This document shows, piece by piece, positions 1 through 8,530 of a stretch of DNA of 64,000 bases. This DNA is from JBOGNO01 sp050747245 (GTDB taxonomy: Bacteria; Acidobacteriota; Terriglobia; Acidiferrales; UBA7541): assembly GCA_050747245.1 (NCBI GenBank), contig JBOGNO010000010.1:1-64000 (forward strand). Direction: 5' to 3'. Every line of letters starts with the position of its first letter. Within the stretch, counting starts at the first letter, position 1. The notes under the pieces are model-generated. The model did no database searches. It was not told the origin of the DNA and worked only from the letters and a program-made list of their open reading frames with translations. A program made the translations under genes and the position numbers.

Positions 1-108
1 GAGGAGTACAATCACGACCGGCCTCATCGCGGCGTCGGAAATCGCACTCCGCACGAGGCCTTCTTGGCTTTCACAGCTGTACTAAAAAACGAGGCCCTGA
101 CTGTCTAA
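1..108 (+). pseudogene. C-terminal tail of an IS3/IS481-like transposase (partial, runs off the left edge)
   Basis: The first 35 codons read in frame to a TAA at 106-108 and include YNHDRPHRGVG followed by RTPHEAF. This is the usual C-terminal end of the DDE integrase core of IS3/IS481-type transposases (N-x-x-RPH-x-x-LG...TP-x-E-F). Only the tail is inside the window, so it cannot be said whether the complete element upstream is intact. Just after the stop, two imperfect copies of GTCTAARTTAG...GGG (103-118 and 130-143) may belong to the right end of the element. It lies about 250 bp before the integrase, on the accessory side of the tRNA-Asn boundary. Confidence 0.7.
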
Positions 109-355
109 ATTAGAAGGGTGCACTACACAGTCTAAGTTAGGGGATACCGATACTTACGGTCAAGTTTCATGGCAAAATATTAATGGAGTTAAATCTTACG
201 AAAGGAGCCTTGCCGAAACACCGCGAGTTCCGGGTGACATTGTAGGCGGGGAAAACGGTTGAATAAAAATCTGAATGTCGTCCGCAATCATAGAAGTCCA
301 GCAATCTTTATCAAGTGTGACGCCAGAACAGCGAGCCAGAAAAGGGAGGAAGTCT

Positions 356-1576
356 ATGGCTCGACGATCTGGACAATGTGGTTATCTCGAACGGAAGGGC
401 AAGAGCTGGTATGTCCGGTTCTGGATGGATGTGCCGGGACAGGAAAAGCGAGCGCATAAAAGCGTTCGCATCTCCCCGGCGAAGGGATCGGGAACACTAG
501 CGAAGCCTGAACGGGAAAGGGGGGCAAAGGAAGTGATTGCCGCCAGCGGTGCCGATACTGTAGAGCATTTCGAGAAGGTCCAAGCCCTGAATCAGGGCAC
601 GACTTTCCGGCAGCAGTCCGCATGGTGGTTGAATCACGCACAAACGAGAAAACGCGAACGTATCAAGCCTGCAACAGCAGTCGGCTATCAGAGCTATATC
701 AACAAGTGGCTCAATCCAAATCTGGGAGACATGCCGCTTTCGCAAGTGGACAATAAAACCGTCAAGGAATTTGTTGAGAAACTAGCGCAAGCAAAGCTGG
801 CTCCCAAGACCATTGTTGAAATCGTCGCCGTTGCGAAGCTGGTAGTCGCATCGGCGCGAGACGACAATGGTACGCAACTCCATCGTCGGGAGTGGAATCA
901 CGAATATATCGACTTGCCGGTAGTGAAGTCGAAGGATCAGGACACTCCTACAGTGGAGGGTAGGGAAGTCTCCGATATTCTCTCTAAGGCCGGTGGCCGG
1001 TACAGGGTGCTGTACGCCCTGTTTGCCGGAACGGGCCTTCGCATCGGTGAAGCCCTAGCAATTCGGATAGAGAATTACTGTGAGAATCACACGACGATTA
1101 GCTCCGACTGCAAAACCATCTACGTCCGCAAGAGCGTATGGCGGGGCAAGGAACAAGCCCCGAAGACCGACAACGCCATTCGAGACGTTGACGTGCATTC
1201 GTCTCTTGCGACTGTCCTGAAAGAGTTCATCGGATCTCGCACGGTAGGCTTTCTCTTTCAGACGAAAGGCGGCAAGCCGCTCTCGCAGCGCAACATCATG
1301 CGAGACAGCTTGCATAAACTAGGAGTGCGTGGCTTCCATCCGTTCCGAAGGTTCCGCGTTACTCATCTTCGGGATCAGGGAACGCCGGAAGATATCCTGC
1401 GCTTCTGGATCGGCCATGCTGACCAGTCGGTGACGGATCGCTACAGCAAGATGTCAAAGCGAATCCAGAGCCGCAAAGAGTGGGTGGAAAAGGTCGGACT
1501 CGGCTTTAATCTGCCCGCGTTTTGTACGAAATGTACGAAAGAGAGCGTCATCTCGATTCAGGAAAATGCCGCGTAA
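356..1576 (+). CDS. tyrosine recombinase / phage-type site-specific integrase
   Basis: A 406-residue tyrosine recombinase. An N-terminal arm and SAM-like core-binding region (about residues 80-175) is followed by the catalytic domain. The catalytic set is visible: Arg229 in TGLRIGEAL, Lys270, His328 and Arg331 in HPFRRFR, His354 in WIGHAD and Tyr363 in DRYSK. The frame is open from an ATG at 275, but the ATG at 356 has a strong GGGAGGA ribosome site 6 nt upstream and is preferred. The gene ends 32 bp before tRNA-Asn, which suggests the integrase of a genomic island or prophage that uses this tRNA. No excisionase or phage structural genes are in the window; the rest of the element would lie to the left. 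Family assignment is certain; the element type is inferred. Confidence 0.93.
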   Translation: MARRSGQCGYLERKGKSWYVRFWMDVPGQEKRAHKSVRISPAKGSGTLAKPERERGAKEVIAASGADTVEHFEKVQALNQGTTFRQQSAWWLNHAQTRKRERIKPATAVGYQSYINKWLNPNLGDMPLSQVDNKTVKEFVEKLAQAKLAPKTIVEIVAVAKLVVASARDDNGTQLHRREWNHEYIDLPVVKSKDQDTPTVEGREVSDILSKAGGRYRVLYALFAGTGLRIGEALAIRIENYCENHTTISSDCKTIYVRKSVWRGKEQAPKTDNAIRDVDVHSSLATVLKEFIGSRTVGFLFQTKGGKPLSQRNIMRDSLHKLGVRGFHPFRRFRVTHLRDQGTPEDILRFWIGHADQSVTDRYSKMSKRIQSRKEWVEKVGLGFNLPAFCTKCTKESVISIQENAA

Positions 1577-1608
1577 AGTGCTACAATTCGAGAAGTTAGG
1601 AGCACGGT

Positions 1609-1683
1609 TCCCCGGTAGCTCAACGGTAGAGCATTCGGCTGTTAACCGAAGGGTTGCTAGTTCGAATCTAGCCCGGGGAGCCA
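1609..1683 (+). tRNA. tRNA-Asn (anticodon GTT)
   Basis: A complete cloverleaf can be folded. The acceptor stem is TCCCCGG pairing with CCGGGGA, with discriminator G and an encoded CCA (1681-1683). The anticodon stem TTCGG/CCGAA carries the 7-nt loop CTGTTAA, giving anticodon GTT at 1641-1643. The T arm contains GTTCGAATC. The integrase ends 32 bp upstream, so the tRNA marks the likely boundary between island and chromosome. Confidence 0.97.
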
Positions 1684-2066
1684 TTCTTCCCCCGATTCTG
1701 CAAATACCCGCTGCGGTTTCCATTTTTTGAGAGCTTGGAGCACTTGGAACAACTTCGACCGCCTCGCGATGGAAGACAGTGCCTTCCCTGTTGTTACCGA
1801 GGCAGGTACGGAGCCAATTTCCTAACGAAGGATGCAAGGCCGCGCTCCCAGCTGCAATGTCTTCGGCACTTGCACTCGCTTCTGCTAAACCGGCTGGTCG
1901 ACATTCAGGGTGTCACGTTTGAAATGCTCCACTTCCATATACTGGTTCATTGTGAAACCCGTATTGCCACCCCATGCCACGCTCTTGTTTCTATCTTGCT
2001 GATTCTAGGCGGCAATCCCAACGCGAAAGGGCGCGGTGCGTGCAAGGTAGACGAGGGGCAAGTGAA
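1684..2066. other. gap between tRNA-Asn and the phosphatase gene
   Basis: About 380 bp. I see no convincing gene, terminator or promoter pair. A short open frame running into the next gene (from 1974) lacks a ribosome site and is treated as upstream read-through of the phosphatase frame. Confidence 0.4.
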
Positions 2067-2834
2067 ATGATCTCGCAGCTGACTGTGGACACACTCCCCT
2101 GGAGCGCCTTCTGCGATACCGAAAGAGAAGACGCCCGGCAGATTCAGCGTTCCTTGGTGAGCACTGGGCCACTCTCCGGCCCTTCGTTTGAAATTGCCTG
2201 CAGATACTCACCTTTGGCGGAGGTGGGCGGTGACTTCTTTGACTTTTTCAATCTGCCTAACGGGAGCGTCGGCATTTACGCCGGCGATGTCGTGGGCAAG
2301 GGCCTCGCTGCGGCCATGTACGCGGCGCTGGTGATGGGAACGTTGCGAGGGATTCACAAGTCGGGCGAACAGACTGCCGATGTGCTCGCCTTGCTGAACC
2401 GGCGGTTGCGCGTGCGACCCATCGCGGGCCGATATTGCGCGACGCTTTACTCCTTGTTCGATCCTGCCACGCGTGAATTGAGCTTTTCGATGGCCGGACT
2501 GCCTTTTCCGCTGCTCGTCACGGAGACCGGCTGCACGCCGCTCGGCGATGGAGGGTTTCCCTCCGGCCTGCTTGATGATTCCTTATACGATCAACATAAG
2601 GTCCGGCTTTCTCCCGGGGACGCAGTCCTGTTTGCAACCGACGGAATTTACGAATTGGAGAATCATCGAGGGAAAATATTCAACGACGGACCACTTTTCG
2701 ATCTTTGGCAGGAAGGTCGAAAAAAGTCCGCGGAGGAGTCGCTTGAGCATTTATTTGAAGGAGTCCGCCTGTTCCTGGATGGCGCCCCGCAACAGGACGA
2801 CATCGCCGCCGTGGTCTTGAAAGTGTCGGGGTGA
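2067..2834 (+). CDS. SpoIIE/RsbU-type PP2C serine phosphatase
   Basis: A 255-residue stand-alone SpoIIE-type phosphatase. The family removes phosphate from serine or threonine, commonly on anti-sigma-factor antagonists in partner-switching stress pathways. Visible motifs are the entry segment REDARQIQRSLV, the metal-binding VGGDFFDFF and GDVVGKGLAAAMYAAL, LFATDGIYE, and the final QQDDIAAVVLK with its metal-ligand Asp pair. No HAMP, GAF, PAS or response-regulator domain precedes the catalytic part, so the input must come from a partner. The ATG at 2067 has GAGGGG about 8 nt upstream and is preferred over an in-frame ATG at 1974. The gene converges with the phospholipase-like gene 10 bp downstream. 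No antagonist or anti-sigma factor is adjacent, so the substrate is unknown. Confidence 0.88.
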   Translation: MISQLTVDTLPWSAFCDTEREDARQIQRSLVSTGPLSGPSFEIACRYSPLAEVGGDFFDFFNLPNGSVGIYAGDVVGKGLAAAMYAALVMGTLRGIHKSGEQTADVLALLNRRLRVRPIAGRYCATLYSLFDPATRELSFSMAGLPFPLLVTETGCTPLGDGGFPSGLLDDSLYDQHKVRLSPGDAVLFATDGIYELENHRGKIFNDGPLFDLWQEGRKKSAEESLEHLFEGVRLFLDGAPQQDDIAAVVLKVSG

Positions 2835-2843
2835 AGTCGATCG

Positions 2844-4154
2844 TCAAGGTGCCGGCCCCGCGCCGGCAGTCTCCGCTGCCATTCCGGCGCCCTTCAATTG
2901 CCTAAGCTCCTTCTGCACCCGGGTCCACTCACGCGGTTTTCTTTTCGTCGTATTGGGAGCGTCCGGATCGGAATAGTACCGCAGTATTTCTGCGCGCAGC
3001 TCCGGCGTGGCCTTCGCGAAGTTTTGCTTTGCCAGGCGGTCAAGCAATTTCGCGTACGCTTCATCGGCGAGTTCGTACTTCCCAGGCCCCGTTTGTTCAC
3101 CCACGTCGAAATTGTCGTTGAGCAAGTCCACTTTTCCGGCTGCGAGCTGAGCGAGCAGGCCACGGTATCGGTCCAGTGTAGAATTAAAGCTCGCTTCAAA
3201 TAACTTCTCCGTTTCCGGCGTTGGCGTCACAAATGTCAGCACTTTCAACGGCCCCCATTTGGGGATCAGCCGGAAAAGCAACGCAAAAAACTTTTCCGCG
3301 AAATTCGGCTTGCGGTAATCCTTGCCCCATTTCTTTTCGTAACTCGCTCGGGAAAGATTGAATAGGAATTTTTCGCGCGTGATTCCTGGCAAATCGTTCT
3401 TGATTTCATCCTCTTTGATTTCCCACGCTATCTTGGTCGCTTTGGGAATCAGCGAGCTGACGTCATGACGATATGAATTGAGCGCCTTCTCTTCATTTTT
3501 CAGCACCATTTTCAGCTCGAGGCCGTACGTTTCTTCGAAGGCTCGCTCCAGCAGCGGTCCTGCCACCTCGAATCCGATAAAATCGTGATAGGCATCGGGG
3601 GCGAAGCGTCCCTGCGCCACCTCCAGCACGTCGAATCCGAATTCCGTCTTGATGTGCGCCAGCGGATCCTCCTCATACGTGATCACATCTCCGTATTTCT
3701 TTTTCAATTTGGGATATAGCAGCGGAACCGCCAGATTTGTCCCCAGCCGGTGGCCTTCGTTGTCCGCGGCGTAATGCGCCAGAGATCCGATCGCGAAGGC
3801 GTATTCGTTCAAATCCTGCGCATCGCGCAGCAGCGCTTCGATGAAATCCCCGCTGCGCACGTAATGTGTCAGATCGCTGAAGAACGTGCTGCCGTACGGG
3901 TAGTAGCCCAGGTCCTGGATGATCGCCCCGCCATAGGCGTACGCGTGCGCCCCGCGCAATTCTTCCTTCGTGGCCTGCGGAAATCTCTTCAGCAAGAGCG
4001 GGCGGATGTCCGAAGCCCACACCACATCAATGATGGCTTCATGCGCGAGCACGGCGTAGCCTGTCGCTGGCTGGGGCGTCGCAAGCCGCAATAAAGCCGC
4101 GCAGGCCAGCGTCAACTGGAATCTCGCAGCAATTCGTTTGGCACTGCTTCTCAT
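2844..4154 (-). CDS. zinc-dependent phospholipase C-like secreted protein
   Basis: A 436-residue protein with an N-terminal signal peptide (hydrophobic ALLRLA region before ATGYAV). The motif set fits the Zn-dependent phospholipase C / S1-P1 nuclease fold: a His-Glu near the mature N terminus (VLAHEAI), GAHAYAYGGAIIQDLGYYP, DLTHY, and SLAHYAADNEGH. In this family His and Asp/Glu residues at such positions bind a trinuclear zinc site. The C-terminal half is charged and helical and I do not recognise it. It probably acts in the periplasm or outside the cell on phospholipids or a related phosphoester. It is monocistronic and convergent with the phosphatase gene. Substrate not determined. Confidence 0.78.
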   Translation of the reverse strand: MRSSAKRIAARFQLTLACAALLRLATPQPATGYAVLAHEAIIDVVWASDIRPLLLKRFPQATKEELRGAHAYAYGGAIIQDLGYYPYGSTFFSDLTHYVRSGDFIEALLRDAQDLNEYAFAIGSLAHYAADNEGHRLGTNLAVPLLYPKLKKKYGDVITYEEDPLAHIKTEFGFDVLEVAQGRFAPDAYHDFIGFEVAGPLLERAFEETYGLELKMVLKNEEKALNSYRHDVSSLIPKATKIAWEIKEDEIKNDLPGITREKFLFNLSRASYEKKWGKDYRKPNFAEKFFALLFRLIPKWGPLKVLTFVTPTPETEKLFEASFNSTLDRYRGLLAQLAAGKVDLLNDNFDVGEQTGPGKYELADEAYAKLLDRLAKQNFAKATPELRAEILRYYSDPDAPNTTKRKPREWTRVQKELRQLKGAGMAAETAGAGPAP

Positions 4155-4259
4155 GGGGAATTTAGTCTATCAGCCCGCCGGACTTCCGCGTAAGATGCGC
4201 CGGTATTTTTGCGAAGGCTGGGAGCTTGTCCCCAACCCGTCTTCATACAAAGGAAAAAT

Positions 4260-5390
4260 GTGGTCGTGAAAGGTCATCTCGGCAAGAGTTTTTCATGGCC
4301 GATTATCCTGGCGTTCCGTTTTGCGAGGCAGCATCTTTCGCGCGCGGCGAGCGGCAATTTAGTCGAGGTTTGTGGAAATGTTTGCGGGATTCAGGCGCAA
4401 TTGACCTCTGCGGCGGAGATCGCTCTGTGGGCGCGCGTTCGCGGCCTCCGTCGAATTCAAATTGAAGCCGCGCTCTGGAAAGATCGCTCCTTGGTGAAGT
4501 CCTCCTTCATGCGCCAGACCATTCATTGGATCCCGGCATCGGATTTCTCCCTCTACACTGCCGCCCTTCGCACCAGGAACCGCGAAGCGTTCTTTCGCAT
4601 CATGTCGCGTTTCGGCCTCACTGCCCGCGACTATGATTCTTTCAATGAGTCGGTTTTGAATGCGCTTCGCTCCGGCCCTCTCACCAAGACCGTTTTAACC
4701 CAACGAATCTACCAACAAGCCGGCAAAAGACTACAGGCGTGGATGAAACGCATCTGGAATCCCTTCAAGCCGGCGCTCGCGGAAGGCCTGATCTGTTACT
4801 CCTCGGAGCGTGGAAACGAAGTGTGTTTCGTCCGCGCCGGCGATTGGTTGCCGAAACAAAAGAAAGTTGCCGAAATTGAGGCGAGGCAAATTCTATTGCG
4901 TCGCTATCTCCGATCCTACGGCCCCGCAACGCGCCACGATTTTTCGAAGTGGAGCGGCCTCTCCATGAAGGAGGCGCAGATTGTCTGGGACTCTTTGCAG
5001 GATGAGTTCCAGGAAATTTCCGTCGCTGGCGAGCAAGCCGCCATCCTTCGCAAGGATATTGCTGAATTGCGAGATGCCCGCCCGGCAACTTTGACTTTGC
5101 GTCTCCTCCCTAGTTTTGATCCTTACCTGTTGGCCCACGCAGAAAAAATTCATCTCGTGGATACGCGTCATTACAAGCGTGTCTATCATCCGGCCGCGTG
5201 GATTTCTCCTGTAGTCCTGCGCGATGGCCGCGCCATCGGCGTCTGGTCCATTTCTCGCGGTGCAAGCCACGCGTGCTGTGCCGTAGAATTCTTTGCAAAG
5301 CAGCCAAATACGATTCGCGCGGAAATTGCAGAAGAAATCTTGTCGCTGGAGCGCTTTCTCAAAATATCCCTGAAAGTAAGCTTTACTTAA
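4260..5390 (+). CDS. AlkZ/AlkX-like winged-helix protein (HTH_42), putative DNA glycosylase
   Basis: About 376 residues of the winged-helix family that includes AlkZ and AlkX (YcaQ), glycosylases acting on interstrand crosslinks and bulky lesions. Near the N terminus, GIQAQL supplies a Q-x-Q triplet, the catalytic signature reported for AlkZ-like proteins, whereas YcaQ-like proteins carry Q-x-D. Further family features are PASDFSLY, the RRYLRSYGPAT winged-helix segment and LPSFDPYLLAH near the C terminus. A TTG at 4209 extends the frame but has no ribosome site; the GTG at 4260 has AAAGGA close upstream, and GTG 4266 is also possible. The RhaT-like gene starts 15 bp after the stop, so the two are probably cotranscribed. 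Family is solid; glycosylase activity is inferred from the motif. Confidence 0.78.
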   Translation: MVVKGHLGKSFSWPIILAFRFARQHLSRAASGNLVEVCGNVCGIQAQLTSAAEIALWARVRGLRRIQIEAALWKDRSLVKSSFMRQTIHWIPASDFSLYTAALRTRNREAFFRIMSRFGLTARDYDSFNESVLNALRSGPLTKTVLTQRIYQQAGKRLQAWMKRIWNPFKPALAEGLICYSSERGNEVCFVRAGDWLPKQKKVAEIEARQILLRRYLRSYGPATRHDFSKWSGLSMKEAQIVWDSLQDEFQEISVAGEQAAILRKDIAELRDARPATLTLRLLPSFDPYLLAHAEKIHLVDTRHYKRVYHPAAWISPVVLRDGRAIGVWSISRGASHACCAVEFFAKQPNTIRAEIAEEILSLERFLKISLKVSFT

Positions 5391-5405
5391 GAGAGGTTAC
5401 TCGAC

Positions 5406-6425
5406 ATGCCGGACACATCATTGGGATTGCTCCTACTAGTGGTTGCCGGAGTGATGAACGCCAGCTTCACGCTGCCGATGAAATACACGCGCCGCTGGGC
5501 GTGGGAGAATACTTGGCTGGCCTGGACGATTTTTGCCCTGCTGATTTTTCCGCCCGTAGCCGCCTGGCTCACGCTTCCGCAGCTTGCTTCCGTCTACCAC
5601 GCCACCGGAGCCTCCCGTGTTTGGATCGTCGCCGCTTTCGGCGCGGGCTGGGGAGTGTCTCAGGTGCTTTTCGGTCTCGCCGCGGAATCCATCGGCATTG
5701 CCCTCACTTTTTCCATCGTCCTGGGAATTTCCGCCGGCGTCGGAAGCGTGATCCCCATGATTCGCAACCATCCGGAAAAAATTTTCAGTACCGTTGGTGC
5801 CGGCCTTTTTGCCGGAGTGGCGTTGATTGCCATCGGCGTGGGCTTCTGCGCCGTTGCGGGACGCCACCGGGAAGCCTCTCTTAGATCAGCATCTTCCGCG
5901 CCGGGCTCCTCCATGGCGCGCGGCCTTGTGATGGCCATCATCTGCGGCTTTGGCGCTTGTTTCGTGAATCTCGGCCTCGATTCCGGCAAGCCCTTGCTCG
6001 AGGCCGCGGAAAAATTCGGCGCCTCGCATGTTTGGTCGGCGAACGCCGCTTGGCTTCCGCTCATGGTTGCCGGCGCGCTTCCCAATCTTGTGTACTGTTT
6101 CTATCTCCTCGCAAAAAATAAAACCCGCTCGCGTTTCGGCTCTTCCCGAACCGTCTCTCACTGGCTGATGGCTCTGTTGATGGCGATTTTCTGGTTCGGC
6201 AGCACGTCGCTCTACGGCGTTTCAGCCGGCAAACTGGGTTCCTGGGGCACGACCCTTGGCTGGCCTTTGTTCATGTCCTTGATAGTGATTACCGCGAGCC
6301 TCCTCGGCATTCTCACGGGTGAATGGCGCAACACCGGCACGAAACCACTGCGCGTTCAATTGACCGGTGTGGCCGTGCTCGTTTTGGCTGTTTTTGTGCT
6401 CGCCGCTGCGAGTCGCTCGATCTAG
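5406..6425 (+). CDS. RhaT-like sugar/proton symporter
   Basis: A 339-residue polytopic membrane protein with about ten hydrophobic segments, similar in length to E. coli L-rhamnose/H+ symporter RhaT (about 344). RhaT-like features include the N-terminal LVVAGVMNASFTLPMKY, the WENTWL segment, and glycine-rich helices such as GAGWGVSQVLFGLAAESIG and SIVLGISAGVGSVIP. It would import rhamnose or a related 6-deoxyhexose with protons. No rhamnose catabolic genes are adjacent, and its neighbour is a DNA-repair-like protein, so the substrate is unconfirmed. An AGAGAGG ribosome site precedes the ATG. Confidence 0.83.
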   Translation: MPDTSLGLLLLVVAGVMNASFTLPMKYTRRWAWENTWLAWTIFALLIFPPVAAWLTLPQLASVYHATGASRVWIVAAFGAGWGVSQVLFGLAAESIGIALTFSIVLGISAGVGSVIPMIRNHPEKIFSTVGAGLFAGVALIAIGVGFCAVAGRHREASLRSASSAPGSSMARGLVMAIICGFGACFVNLGLDSGKPLLEAAEKFGASHVWSANAAWLPLMVAGALPNLVYCFYLLAKNKTRSRFGSSRTVSHWLMALLMAIFWFGSTSLYGVSAGKLGSWGTTLGWPLFMSLIVITASLLGILTGEWRNTGTKPLRVQLTGVAVLVLAVFVLAAASRSI

Positions 6426-6487
6426 TGGCGTCGTTTCATTCGCGGTCGCGGCTTTCATTCGAGCAGAAGTTAAATGAGCGGGTCGCC

Positions 6488-7075
6488 TTACTTGAACCAG
6501 CTGTAGCCGAGCGTGAAAAGTATTGACCCGTTGAAGCCGGGATTGTGCCGGCCCAGGCTCGCGTTGGAGAGATGCATCGCTGCGCCTTCCAATGTCAGCG
6601 CGTGGTGCGAACTCGAAAAAATTCTTATCCCCAGCCCGCCCTGCGACGTGAAATTTACATACGATGTGTTTCCGGGCGGAATGTTTTGCGTGCTGAAGAG
6701 AATCCCGCCCGCAGCATTGATGTACGGCGCAAACTTTTGTCCTCTCGTGAAGTTCCATTGAAAAACCGCCGGCCTGAAACCTCCTCCATACACGGGTCCA
6801 GCGGTGCTGAAGACCTCATAGAGCGGCAACAGATCCACGGCCAGTTCGAAATTTCCGTGCGCCCAGCCGCTAAGGTGCTCCTTCGTCATCACCCGGCCCA
6901 CGCGCACGCCGGCGAAAATGAATTGTGTGTTGTCGGATTTCCCCAGCCCCGTCCCGCCGCCGACAATCGGTGTAAGCTCCCATGTTCCTCTCGCGAGTGA
7001 TTGCGAAGGAAGCCCCTGTGCGGAGGCGATTCCCGTCATCACAAAAAACGCAAGAATTCCCGCAATCCTTTTCAT
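6488..7075 (-). CDS. PagL-like acyloxyacyl hydrolase / lipid A 3-O-deacylase
   Basis: A 195-residue outer-membrane beta-barrel with a signal peptide (MKRIAGILAFFVMTGIASA). The C-terminal block EGAAMHLSNASLG followed by NPGFNG matches the PagL/PF09411 active-site region, where His and Ser of HxSN form the catalytic pair, and the chain ends in an aromatic-rich strand (LGYSWFK). The expected role is removal of the 3-O-linked acyl chain from lipid A, altering the outer leaflet. An open frame extends further upstream (to 7159), but the ATG at 7075 begins the signal peptide. It is divergent from the F420 operon and probably unrelated to it. Confidence 0.82.
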   Translation of the reverse strand: MKRIAGILAFFVMTGIASAQGLPSQSLARGTWELTPIVGGGTGLGKSDNTQFIFAGVRVGRVMTKEHLSGWAHGNFELAVDLLPLYEVFSTAGPVYGGGFRPAVFQWNFTRGQKFAPYINAAGGILFSTQNIPPGNTSYVNFTSQGGLGIRIFSSSHHALTLEGAAMHLSNASLGRHNPGFNGSILFTLGYSWFK

Positions 7076-7327
7076 AGTCCCTCGCAATCTGCGCGCATCA
7101 TCTCTTCTCTTACCCGCGAGCCACTTTGGCAGCTCCAGCCGTTTCTCGAATGGCCGCAAGAAACCCGTTAGGCTAGCACAGCCCGCGTCGCCTCGTCACC
7201 CATGCGGAGGCCAAAGACACTTGACAAACATGATTCGTGATGCAGTTGCCTTCGCCCGCATCTATACTGGCAACTCATGGCGCGCGGAGGGATATTCCGC
7301 AGCGCCGAATGAGGGAGACTCGCGCGC

Positions 7328-8530
7328 ATGGCAGTTTCCACCGAATCCCCGCGAGTGGAACAAGCATTCGCGCGTGCTGCGGCCGGTTGTGGCCTCGAGC
7401 GCGCCGATGCGTTGCTCCTGTACGAGCGCGCCGATCTTGCTTCGCTTCTCTCCGCGGCTGGTTCTCTCCGCGCGCGTTTCAAAGGCCCCATCATCAGCTT
7501 CTCGAAAAAAGTTTTCATCCCGCTCACGCATCTTTGCCGCGACTATTGCGGCTACTGCACTTTCCGCAATGATCCCGGCCCCGACGGCCACCTTTTCATG
7601 TCTCCCGACGAGGTTCTCGCCGTCGCTGAAGCGGGCCGACGCGCCGGGTGCAAGGAAGCCCTCTTCAGCCTCGGCGACCAGCCCGAAAAAATTTTCCCTG
7701 AAGCGCGTGAAGCACTCGGCAGGCTCGGCTACGAGCGAACACTGAATTACCTCGCCGCCATGACCGAGCTCACTCTCGCGCAGACCGGCCTCCTGCCACA
7801 TTCCAATCCCGGCCTGATGTCTGCGCGCGACCTCGACCGCCTTAAGGAATCGAACGCGAGCCTTGGGCTGATGCTCGAAAACGCGAGCCCGCGCCTCCTG
7901 CGTCGAGGAGGTCCGCACGCCAAGGCTCCCGACAAACTTCCCTCGCTTCGCCTCCGCACGATCGAAGAGGCCGGCCGGCGCAACATCGCTTTCACGACCG
8001 GCATTCTTATCGGCATCGGCGAAAATCCAGCCGAGCGCGTGGACTCGCTCATCGCCATCCGCCGCCTCCATGAACGTTTCGGCCATATTCAGGAAGTCAT
8101 CGTCCAGAATTTTCGCGCCAAGCCCGCCACGCCGATGGCTCTTGCCCCGGAACCTTCGCTCGAAGAGTTGCTGCGCACGGTCGCTGTGGCTCGCCTCGTT
8201 CTCGGCGGAGAAATAAATCTCCAAGCGCCGCCGAATTTGAGCGACGTGTATTTTCCGCGGCTCCTCGAAGCCGGCATCAATGATTGGGGCGGCATTTCAC
8301 CCGTCACGCGCGATTTCATCAATCCGGAAGCACCCTGGCCCGCAATCGCGCTGCTCGAACAAAAAACGTCCGCCGCGGGGCTCGAGTTGCGCGAGCGCCT
8401 CGCCATTTATCCCGAATTCGCTTTGCGGACGGAGTTCGTTCATCCGGATCTTCGGCCCGCCGTTGCGCGTCTTGCGGATTCGCACGGATTCGCGCGCCAC
8501 GAGAGGGAGGTGCATGTTCAAGTCGCTTGA
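7328..8530 (+). CDS. cofG: CofG: 7,8-didemethyl-8-hydroxy-5-deazariboflavin synthase, radical-SAM subunit
   Basis: A 400-residue radical-SAM enzyme. The [4Fe-4S] cysteines are Cys70, Cys74 and Cys77 in HLCRDYCGYCTF, the CofG form of CxxxCxxC. Other CofG blocks include GDQPEK, LPHSNPGLM, and the substrate-pocket segment VQNFRAKPATPM. With CofH it makes Fo, the deazaflavin chromophore of F420, from tyrosine and a flavin-pathway intermediate. Actinobacteria fuse the two halves as FbiC, whereas here they are separate genes as in archaea and cyanobacteria. It overlaps cofH by 17 bp, so the two are translationally linked. A purine-rich AGGGAG lies about 11 nt before the ATG. I see no convincing promoter in the 250 bp upstream. 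Confidence 0.95.
   Translation: MAVSTESPRVEQAFARAAAGCGLERADALLLYERADLASLLSAAGSLRARFKGPIISFSKKVFIPLTHLCRDYCGYCTFRNDPGPDGHLFMSPDEVLAVAEAGRRAGCKEALFSLGDQPEKIFPEAREALGRLGYERTLNYLAAMTELTLAQTGLLPHSNPGLMSARDLDRLKESNASLGLMLENASPRLLRRGGPHAKAPDKLPSLRLRTIEEAGRRNIAFTTGILIGIGENPAERVDSLIAIRRLHERFGHIQEVIVQNFRAKPATPMALAPEPSLEELLRTVAVARLVLGGEINLQAPPNLSDVYFPRLLEAGINDWGGISPVTRDFINPEAPWPAIALLEQKTSAAGLELRERLAIYPEFALRTEFVHPDLRPAVARLADSHGFARHEREVHVQVA

Noticed and set aside
1523..1543. Tandem TGTACGAA copies at the end of the integrase gene, considered as an attachment or arm site
   Set aside because: They simply encode the CTKCTK residues of the integrase; no matching copies elsewhere in the window.
1454..1837. 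Minus-strand open frame containing RFELATLRLTAECSTVELPG
   Set aside because: This is the well-known false protein obtained by translating a tRNA gene on the opposite strand; it overlaps tRNA-Asn.
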